Source: Victivallales bacterium
Lineage (GTDB): Bacteria; Verrucomicrobiota; Lentisphaeria; Oligosphaerales; Oligosphaeraceae
Assembly (NCBI GenBank): GCA_900769285.1
Contig: CAAGGB010000001.1
Coordinates: 1-5,445 of the forward strand
Direction: 5' to 3'
DNA length: 5,445 nt
Within the stretch, counting starts at the first letter, position 1; every line of letters begins with the position of its first letter. The notes beneath the pieces were generated by a model that was not told where the DNA came from, made no database searches, and saw only the letters and a program-made list of their open reading frames with translations. Made by a program: the position numbers and the translations under genes. Below, piece after piece: positions 1 to 4,998 of the stretch.

Positions 1-48
1 CCCATCCCCCACAACGGCTGCCGTCCCCCCAAGCGCCGCCGCGTCTGA
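1..48 (+). CDS. rpsK: 30S ribosomal protein S11, 3' end only
   Basis: The window opens in frame with the last 15 codons of S11, ending at TGA 46-48. The visible residues read PIPHNGCRPPKRRRV, which is the highly conserved C-terminus of bacterial S11 (the usual form is TPIPHNGCRPPKKRRV). S11 sits on the platform of the small ribosomal subunit and contacts 16S rRNA near the Shine-Dalgarno helix. The gene stands directly ahead of rpoA; rpsD, which lies between these two genes in many bacteria, is not present. The start and most of the gene lie outside the window. The identification rests on a short but very distinctive tail. Confidence 0.93.
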   Translation, partial: PIPHNGCRPPKRRRV

Positions 49-49
49 C

Positions 50-77
50 CCACGAGGACGAGCCTCCCGTGGTTTTT
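50..77 (+). terminator. Terminator- or attenuator-like stem with T5
   Basis: Two bases after the rpsK stop, bases 50-57 pair with 63-65 and 68-72, giving eight base pairs with a two-base CC bulge (66-67) and a five-base loop (58-62). Five T residues (73-77) follow at once. That is the layout of a weak intrinsic terminator, the only one in the window with a T tract. The 3' arm can instead pair with 84-91, which would open the terminator stem, so an attenuator is possible. Partial termination here would lower rpoA-rplQ transcription relative to rpsK. The short bulged stem keeps confidence modest. Confidence 0.4.
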
Positions 78-139
78 GAGTTACTACGGGGACGGCGCGG
101 CACCGTGCGCCGCCTGACGAGGGCGGTCGCCCGGACGCC

Positions 140-156
140 GCGCCTGCCCCAGGCGC
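140..156 (+). other. Perfect 7-bp hairpin upstream of the rpoA RBS
   Basis: GCGCCTG (140-146) and CAGGCGC (150-156) are exact reverse complements around a CCC loop. No T tract follows, so this is not a standard terminator. It ends 13 nt before the Shine-Dalgarno of rpoA and could insulate the ribosome binding site or form part of a protein-binding leader. In a GC-rich genome some such stems occur by chance. Confidence 0.45.
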
Positions 157-169
157 AGCAGCAAATTGT

Positions 170-175
170 AAGGAG
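170..175 (+). promoter_or_regulatory. Ribosome binding site of rpoA
   Basis: AAGGAG lies six bases before the ATG at 182, in a locally A/T-rich patch that should be unpaired. It is a strong Shine-Dalgarno and fixes the rpoA start. Confidence 0.85.
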
Positions 176-181
176 AAGAGG

Positions 182-1252
182 ATGCCAGGCATAGAAGGAT
201 TCGAACTCCCCAAGTCATTGGAGATTGACGAGGCGACGCGGACGGACACGTTCGCCCGCTTCACCGCCGAGCCGTGGGAGCATGGCTTCGGCAACACGAT
301 AGGCAATGCCCTCCGCCGGGTTCTGCTGTCGTCCATGGAGGGCGTTGCGGTGACGAGCATCCGCATCAGCTACGAGGATGACAACGGCCAGGACGTGCGC
401 GTCCCGCACGAGTTCACCACGATCCCGGACGTCCTCGAGGATGTGACCCAGATCGTCCTGAACGTGAAGAAGCTGAAGTTCCTGTGCGATGGCGAGCTCC
501 CCCGGACGCTGCAGCTGGTGGCCGAGCACGCCGGTCCGGTGACGGGCGAGAACATCCGCGTCGACGACAAGACGACGGTGCTCACGCAGGACCAGCTCAT
601 CTGCACGCTGGACAAGGACCGCGCGTTCCGCATGGAGCTGGACATTGACCGTGGCCGCGGCTATCGCCGCAGCGAGCTGAACAAGCACGAGGACCAGGCC
701 CTCCTGACCATCCCCGTCGACTCGCTGTTCAGCCCGGTCGAGCGCGTGAGCTACGAGGTCCAGGCCTGCCGCAAGAACAACATCATGGACATGGACCGCC
801 TCGAGCTGAGCGTGTGGACCGACGGGCGCATCCGCCCGCAGGACGCGGTGAAGCTGTCGGCCCAGATCCTGATGAAGCACCTCGAGCTCTTCGTCGGCGA
901 GATCGGCGAGGCCGCCGCCGAGGTGTCCGTGCTGGAGGCGCCGCAGGCGCTGTCGCCGGAGAACGAGGCCCTGGCCGACAAGCTGTCGGCGAAGGTCGAG
1001 ACGCTGCAGCTGTCGGTCCGCGCCGCGAATGTGATGCAGGCCCTGCAGGTGACGACGCTGGCCGACATGGTCAGCCGCACCGACCAGGACCTCCTGAAGC
1101 ACCGCAACTGCGGCAAGAAGACGGTCCAGGAGATCAAGGAGAGCCTCCAGAAGCTGGACCTGTACATCGGGATGGAGATTCCCGAGGAAGTGAAGCAGGA
1201 AGTCGCCCGTCGCCAGCAGGCCGAAACGACTTCAGAGACTATAGAGGAATAA
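182..1252 (+). CDS. rpoA: DNA-directed RNA polymerase subunit alpha
   Basis: Alpha subunit (356 aa; E. coli alpha is 329), whose dimer is the scaffold for beta and beta' and whose C-terminal domain contacts UP elements and activators. The N-terminal domain spans about residues 1-240 and carries the dimerisation/beta-contact segment GFGNTIGNALRRVLLSS (35-51), with Arg45 in the same position as in E. coli. A linker (about 241-272) leads to the C-terminal domain (about 273-332). There the DNA-contact residues match E. coli R265, N268, N294, G296 and K298 (here R280, N283, N309, G311, K313); S299 is replaced by Thr314. Two oddities are a roughly nine-residue acidic/polar insert at 62-74, where E. 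coli has a four-residue turn, and a charged tail (333-356). The start has a strong ribosome binding site, and rplQ follows after 6 nt. The N-terminal pattern resembles PVC-superphylum alpha subunits (recalled, not searched). Confidence 0.98.
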   Translation: MPGIEGFELPKSLEIDEATRTDTFARFTAEPWEHGFGNTIGNALRRVLLSSMEGVAVTSIRISYEDDNGQDVRVPHEFTTIPDVLEDVTQIVLNVKKLKFLCDGELPRTLQLVAEHAGPVTGENIRVDDKTTVLTQDQLICTLDKDRAFRMELDIDRGRGYRRSELNKHEDQALLTIPVDSLFSPVERVSYEVQACRKNNIMDMDRLELSVWTDGRIRPQDAVKLSAQILMKHLELFVGEIGEAAAEVSVLEAPQALSPENEALADKLSAKVETLQLSVRAANVMQALQVTTLADMVSRTDQDLLKHRNCGKKTVQEIKESLQKLDLYIGMEIPEEVKQEVARRQQAETTSETIEE

Positions 1253-1258
1253 GGACAG

Positions 1259-1720
1259 ATGAGACATCGTGTTCACACTTTCAAGGTCGGTCGTCGCACT
1301 GGCCATCGTGAAGCCATGCTGGCGAACGCCGTTTGCAGCCTGATTCAGCACGGCCGCATCACCACCACGCTGGTGAAGGCCAAGGAAGTCCGCCGCGTCG
1401 CCGACAAGATGATGACGTTCGCGAAGGAGGGCACCCTCCACGCCCGCCGTCTGGCCATCGCCGAGCTCCACCAGGTCGGCATGGTCTGCAAGCTGTTCAA
1501 CGAGCTCGCCCCCAACTACGCGACCCGCCAGGGCGGCTACACCCGTCTGATGAAGATTGGTCCGCGCATCGGCGACGGCGCCGAGATGTGCATCGTCGAG
1601 CTCGTCGAGACCGACGCCCAGGTCCAGGCCAAGAACGCGCCCGCCGCCGAGGCCCCCGCCGCCGAGGCAGCGGCTCCCGTCGCCGTCGAGGCTTCCGCCG
1701 AGGAGGCCAAGGGCGAGTGA
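1259..1720 (+). CDS. rplQ: 50S ribosomal protein L17
   Basis: L17 (153 aa; E. coli 127) binds 23S rRNA near the peptide exit tunnel. The N-terminus MRHRVHTFKVGRRTGHREAM, the stretch TTTLVKAKEVRRV (35-47), KLFNELAP (78-85) and GGYTRLMKIGPRIGD (92-106) follow the family pattern closely. The extra length is a low-complexity Ala/Pro/Glu tail (about 119-153) with an imperfect AAEAP repeat near 129-137, ending in an acidic patch; it is probably disordered. The start codon is 6 nt after the rpoA stop, and AAGG at 1251-1254, overlapping that stop, serves as Shine-Dalgarno, so the two genes are cotranscribed and probably translationally coupled. The early codons include several CGT (Arg), unlike the more uniformly G/C-ending genes downstream, which would suit a highly expressed gene. 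This is the last recognisable gene of the operon. Confidence 0.98.
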   Translation: MRHRVHTFKVGRRTGHREAMLANAVCSLIQHGRITTTLVKAKEVRRVADKMMTFAKEGTLHARRLAIAELHQVGMVCKLFNELAPNYATRQGGYTRLMKIGPRIGDGAEMCIVELVETDAQVQAKNAPAAEAPAAEAAAPVAVEASAEEAKGE

Positions 1721-1733
1721 GAACCAGCCCAGA

Positions 1734-1776
1734 GGCGCGTCGCGCGGCGGCCGTGAGAGCCGACGGGCGACGCGCC
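1734..1776 (+). terminator. 10-bp GC hairpin behind rplQ, likely operon end
   Basis: GGCGCGTCGC (1734-1743) is the exact reverse complement of GCGACGCGCC (1767-1776). Within the 23-nt interval, CGGC (1748-1751) can pair with GCCG (1759-1762) to extend the structure, leaving a 7-nt loop. It starts 14 nt after the rplQ stop. No T tract follows, so it would be a non-canonical terminator or a 3'-end stabilising stem that stops exonucleases. The stem is seen directly; its role is inferred from position. Confidence 0.5.
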
Positions 1777-1881
1777 GGAGAGGCCGTCCTGGCCATCCGC
1801 AGACCGCGAGGCTGCACCTCATGGGGGCAGCCGTCGGGGAGGCGGGTGCGAGGGACGGCTTCTTTGTGCGCGTGCCGGCGA

Positions 1882-1902
1882 GGCGCGGCCCGGTGCCGCG
1901 CC
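1882..1902 (+). other. Perfect 8-bp GC hairpin ahead of the peptidase gene
   Basis: GGCGCGGC (1882-1889) pairs exactly with GCCGCGCC (1895-1902) around a CCGGT loop. No T tract follows on either strand. It may be a second part of the operon terminator or part of the 5' leader of the peptidase mRNA; the sequence does not decide between these. Confidence 0.35.
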
Positions 1903-1975
1903 GTCTGCGCGTGTGCGTGGGGGGCGGAATGAGGGATGGCAGCAGGTTCGGGAGCGAGTCAGCAGGATGAGAGAC

Positions 1976-1982
1976 GAGGAGG
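1976..1982 (+). promoter_or_regulatory. Ribosome binding site of the M16C peptidase
   Basis: GAGGAGG stands eight bases before ATG 1991. The alternative in-frame starts, GTG 1913 and ATG 1967, have no comparable Shine-Dalgarno, so this site supports the shorter protein. Confidence 0.65.
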
Positions 1983-1990
1983 CGAAGGAC

Positions 1991-4927
1991 ATGCCGGCGC
2001 CGGATGGCGGCTACACGCTGGAATGGGAGCGTGAGGTCGGCTATCTGGGCCTGCGCGCGGTCTGCTGCCGGCACCGCTGCGGGCTGCAGGTCATCAGCCT
2101 GGAGTGCGATGACGTGGAGAACGCGTTCATCGCGGGCTTCCGGACGCCGGGCTCGGACGACACGGGCGTCCAGCACATCCTGGAGCATGTCGTCCTGGGC
2201 GGCTCGCGCCACTGCCCGGTGAAGAACCCGTTCGAGGAGCTGAGCCGCGGGAGTCTCGCGACGTACATCAATGCGGAGACGTACCAGGACCGGACGCTGT
2301 ATCCGTTCGCCAGCGTCAGCGAGGAGGACTTCGCGAACGGCGTCGGCGTGTACCTGGACGCGGTGTTCTGCCCGCTGCTGCTGGAGGAGACGTTCCTGCA
2401 GGAGGGCTGGCGCTACGAGCTGACGGGCGAGGGCGGCCCGCGGACGACGGGCATCGTGCTCAACGAGTGCCGCGCGGAGCGGGACGACATCGGGATGGTG
2501 GCGCTGTCGGCAGCGTACCGGGAGCTGTTTCCGGGTCATCCGCTGAGCTGGGACACGGGTGGTGTCCCGGGCGTCATCGAGACGCTGCGCTATGAGGACA
2601 TGGTGGACTACTACCGCCGCTGGTACCGGCTGCCGCAGGCGCGGCTGCTGTTCTACGGGAACATCCCGACGGAGCGGAAGCTGGCGCTGGTGGACGACTA
2701 TCTGCGCCGCCGCTGTCCGGAGCGGCTGCGCGAGGTGTGCCTGCCGGAGGAGCGCCCGCGTCCGGTTGCGGCGTCCTGGCAGTCGCCGCGCCGCGTGACG
2801 GTGCCGGTGGTGTGCGAGCCGGGCGAGGACGGCGCGTCGCAGTGCGCCTGGAGCCTGAACTGGCATCTGGGGCAGTTGGCCGGCCCGGCCGAGCAGCTGG
2901 GCATGGGGCTGCTGGAGATCCTGCTGCTGGAGGATGACAGCTCGCCCCTGCGGCGCACCCTGATCGAGTCGGGGCGGTGCGAGGACCTGCTGGACTGCAC
3001 CGGGCTGGAGATGGAGTGCGCCGAGTGCTTCCTGGTCGTCGGCGTGGTCAACTGCCGCCGCGAGTCCTTCGACGAGCTGCGGACGCTGTGCGTGGACTGC
3101 CTGGAGCGCTGCCGCCGCGACGGCTTCTCGCCGGAGCAGGTCCAGGCGGCGCTCAACCAGCTCCGCCTGCGCGGTGAGGAGGTCGCCAACGGCCGCGCCC
3201 TGGCGATGGGGCGGCAGGTCATGCGCAACTGGCTCTCCGGACAGGACCCCCTGGCCGGCGTCGACCACCGCGCCTGCCTCGCCGCCCTCCGCGAGGAGCT
3301 CGCCCGCGACAGCCGCTTCCTGGAGCGGCTCCTGGAGCGGCTCCTGCTCGACAACCGCCATCGCGTCGAGCTGCGACTGGAGGCGGACCCCGGCCTGGCC
3401 GCGCGGCGGCAGGCCGAGGAGGAGCGGCGCTGCCAGCGGCAGTTCGCCCGGCTCTCCGCCGCCGAGCGGGCCGCCTGGCGCGGCCGCCTGGCGCGCTTCG
3501 CCGAATTCCAGGCCCGTCCCGACAGCCCCGAGGCGCTGGCGGCGTTCCCGCGCCTGACGCGCCGGCAGCTTCCGCGCGAGCCGTTCTCGGCCGGCGCGTC
3601 GCGCGAGGTTCTCTCCTGCGGCACCGTGCTGCTGAACTGCCGCCAGACGGCCGGCACGGTCAACTACGCCAAGCTGGCGTTCGACGTGTCGGGGCTGCCG
3701 CCGGAGGAGCTCGAGGTGCTGCCCCTCTTCGCCTGGCTGCTGGATGCGGTCGGCGTGTCGGGCTGCCGCTACGGCGACTTCGAGCGGCGCCTCGGGCTGG
3801 CGGGCGCGGAGCTCGACGTCAATGTCCTCCACGGCACGGCGGACGTGTCGGACATGCGCCCGAGGGCGGCCCTGACGCTGCGCCTGGCGGCGTTGTCCGA
3901 CCACTGGGAGGCGGCGCTGGACTGCCTGATGGCGCGCTGGCGCGACAGCCAGTTCACCGAGCGCGCGCACCTGCGCGACGTGCTCAAGCAGTGCTGGGCT
4001 CAGGGCAACCAGCGCCTCCAGTCGGAGGACGAGGCGCTGGAGCTGGCCATGGGACGCTCCGCGGCCGGCATCGCCCCGCGCGAGGCCTGCACCGAGAGCT
4101 GGTACGGCGTCCTCGGCATGAGGCGCCTGCGCGAGGCGCGGCGGCAGCTGCTGGGACGGGGCGACGCCCTGACGGCCCTGCTGGAGCGGATGCGCGACCG
4201 CTTCGCCCAGGCGCTCCCGAACATCGTCTCCTACGCCGGCGACGCGGCCGGGCACGAGGCGCTGCTGCGGCGTCTGCCGCGCTCGGGGCGCGTCCGCGAC
4301 TGGCGGCCGCTCGACTGGGGCGGGCTGCCGGCGGGCACCGAGGAGCTGGGGCGCCGCGAGGGCCTCGCCAACGGCCACCGCGAATTCTGCTGCGTCCGCT
4401 CGTTCGGCGTCTGCGGCTTCTCGGATCCCCTGTGGGCGCCGCTGCTGGTCTACGCGGAGCTGCTGGGCGAGGGCTACCTGATGGACCAGATACGCCTCGC
4501 GGGAGGCGCCTACGGCTGCGGCTGCAGCTACCTGCCCTCCTCCTGCCTGCTCCAGATGTACTCCTACCGCGATCCCCTGCCGCAGGGCACGCTGGACGTG
4601 TTCTCCTCCGTCCCCGGGCGCACCGAGCCCTGGACGGAGGCCCAGCTGACCGGCGCCATCGCCGGCTGCATCCGCGCCGGCGTGCCCCTCCGCGCCTCCG
4701 AGAGCTGCAACGCCGCCCTCGACCGCGAGATGAGCCGCGTCACCGACGACGAGCGCCGGCGCCGCCAGCAGCAGCTCCTCGACGTGACGCTGCGCGATGT
4801 CCGCTGGGCCGCCGAGGCACTCCGCGAGGCCGCCGCACGGGGCTTCAACGACTGCCTCGTCGGCGACGCGAGAACTCTCGGCCGGCTCGGCTGCCGGACG
4901 CTCAGCTGGAGACGGGCCGGCGACTGA
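1991..4927 (+). CDS. M16C zinc metallopeptidase, PreP/Cym1-like
   Basis: Full-length presequence-protease type peptidase (978 aa, the usual size), which degrades unfolded peptides inside a closed two-halved chamber. Residues count from ATG 1991, chosen for its strong Shine-Dalgarno; GTG 1913 or ATG 1967 would add 26 or 8 residues. The inverted zinc motif HILEH (62-66) supplies two zinc ligands, His62 and His66, and the catalytic Glu65. The distal zinc ligand is Glu159 in LNEC. The signatures PVKNPFEEL and INAETYQDRTLYP follow the zinc motif. The M16C linker (about 450-527) ends in DSPEALAAFPRL and LPREP. In the C-terminal half, Arg835 and Tyr841 in RLAGGAYG match the R-x5-Y pair that helps bind substrate in PreP and insulin-degrading enzyme, and SYRDP (858-862) is also conserved. 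There is no signal peptide or membrane segment, so it should be cytosolic. It is unusually rich in Cys (about 37), and synonymous codon choice changes along the gene. Confidence 0.95.
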   Translation: MPAPDGGYTLEWEREVGYLGLRAVCCRHRCGLQVISLECDDVENAFIAGFRTPGSDDTGVQHILEHVVLGGSRHCPVKNPFEELSRGSLATYINAETYQDRTLYPFASVSEEDFANGVGVYLDAVFCPLLLEETFLQEGWRYELTGEGGPRTTGIVLNECRAERDDIGMVALSAAYRELFPGHPLSWDTGGVPGVIETLRYEDMVDYYRRWYRLPQARLLFYGNIPTERKLALVDDYLRRRCPERLREVCLPEERPRPVAASWQSPRRVTVPVVCEPGEDGASQCAWSLNWHLGQLAGPAEQLGMGLLEILLLEDDSSPLRRTLIESGRCEDLLDCTGLEMECAECFLVVGVVNCRRESFDELRTLCVDCLERCRRDGFSPEQVQAALNQLRLRGEEVANGRALAMGRQVMRNWLSGQDPLAGVDHRACLAALREELARDSRFLERLLERLLLDNRHRVELRLEADPGLAARRQAEEERRCQRQFARLSAAERAAWRGRLARFAEFQARPDSPEALAAFPRLTRRQLPREPFSAGASREVLSCGTVLLNCRQTAGTVNYAKLAFDVSGLPPEELEVLPLFAWLLDAVGVSGCRYGDFERRLGLAGAELDVNVLHGTADVSDMRPRAALTLRLAALSDHWEAALDCLMARWRDSQFTERAHLRDVLKQCWAQGNQRLQSEDEALELAMGRSAAGIAPREACTESWYGVLGMRRLREARRQLLGRGDALTALLERMRDRFAQALPNIVSYAGDAAGHEALLRRLPRSGRVRDWRPLDWGGLPAGTEELGRREGLANGHREFCCVRSFGVCGFSDPLWAPLLVYAELLGEGYLMDQIRLAGGAYGCGCSYLPSSCLLQMYSYRDPLPQGTLDVFSSVPGRTEPWTEAQLTGAIAGCIRAGVPLRASESCNAALDREMSRVTDDERRRRQQQLLDVTLRDVRWAAEALREAAARGFNDCLVGDARTLGRLGCRTLSWRRAGD

Positions 4928-4936
4928 CCCGCCCGT

Positions 4937-4957
4937 CCGCCCGGCACGGCAGGGCGG
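4937..4957 (+). other. 6-bp GC hairpin after the peptidase stop
   Basis: CCGCCC (4937-4942) can pair with GGGCGG (4952-4957) around a 9-nt loop, starting 10 nt after the stop codon; a second CCGCCC at 4929-4934 could compete for the same 3' arm. There is no T tract. It is a weak candidate for a terminator or processing stem between the peptidase and the next gene. Confidence 0.25.
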
Positions 4958-4960
4958 CAG

Positions 4961-4998
4961 TCACCACACACACAGACAGACGACACAGACAGGCACAC
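4961..4998 (+). promoter_or_regulatory. C/A-rich leader just ahead of the last ORF
   Basis: These 38 bases are almost entirely C, A and a few G, with CA and CAGA dinucleotide-type repeats and a single T, in sharp contrast to the GC-rich sequence around them. They should be unable to fold. The only Shine-Dalgarno-like bases are a weak CAGG at 4990-4993. Translation of the next ORF may therefore depend on an unstructured leader rather than on strong anti-Shine-Dalgarno pairing; that role is inference. Confidence 0.4.

Larger units (their letters stand above)
49..181 (+). promoter_or_regulatory. Structured rpsK-rpoA gap, candidate leader
   Basis: This 133-nt stretch occupies the place where rpsD often lies. 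It has no credible reading frame. It is rich in inverted repeats: a bulged stem followed by T5 (50-77), an alternative stem using its 3' arm (65-72 with 84-91), a 6-bp stem (93-98 with 107-112), and a perfect 7-bp stem with a 3-nt loop (140-146 with 150-156). The last hairpin ends 13 nt before the rpoA Shine-Dalgarno, in a short A/T-richer stretch. I see no convincing -35/-10 pair. Together this suggests a post-transcriptional control region setting rpoA-rplQ output relative to the upstream ribosomal genes. The stems are seen; the regulatory role is inference. Confidence 0.4.
1721..1990 (+). other. Gap between rplQ and the peptidase gene
   Basis: This 270-nt gap separates the ribosomal operon from the peptidase gene. 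It holds a perfect 10-bp inverted repeat close behind the rplQ stop, a perfect 8-bp inverted repeat further on, and the peptidase ribosome binding site at its end. I see no clear sigma70 promoter, but promoters are hard to recognise in DNA this GC-rich. A 49-codon frame at 1821-1970 has no Shine-Dalgarno and no recognisable product, so it is not called. The size of the gap and the hairpins suggest that the peptidase is transcribed separately. Confidence 0.6.

Noticed and set aside
215..1102. A 295-codon minus-strand frame inside rpoA
   Set aside because: It is a shadow of rpoA: the + strand encodes an intact, full-length alpha subunit over the same bases, and the antisense product is low-complexity.
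94..1902. Similar GC-rich strings starting GGCGCGGC at 94 and 1882, considered as a dispersed repeat
   Set aside because: Only eight bases match exactly before the sequences diverge, which is easily chance in DNA this GC-rich.
1333..1932. A 199-codon + strand frame overlapping rplQ
   Set aside because: It is the +1-shifted reading of rplQ, Arg/Pro-rich with no family pattern; L17 is unmistakable in the other frame.
1821..1970. A 49-codon frame in the gap, whose TGA overlaps ATG 1967 of the peptidase
   Set aside because: The ATGA overlap suggests translational coupling, but the frame has no Shine-Dalgarno, no recognisable sequence, and runs through the 8-bp hairpin. The peptidase also more likely starts at 1991.
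1232..4378. A 1048-codon open frame on the minus strand across rplQ and the peptidase gene
   Set aside because: It is antisense to two genes with clear family motifs on the + strand. Its translation is Arg/Ala/Gln/Leu-rich without recognisable domains, as expected for a frame left open by high GC and few A/T-rich stop codons.
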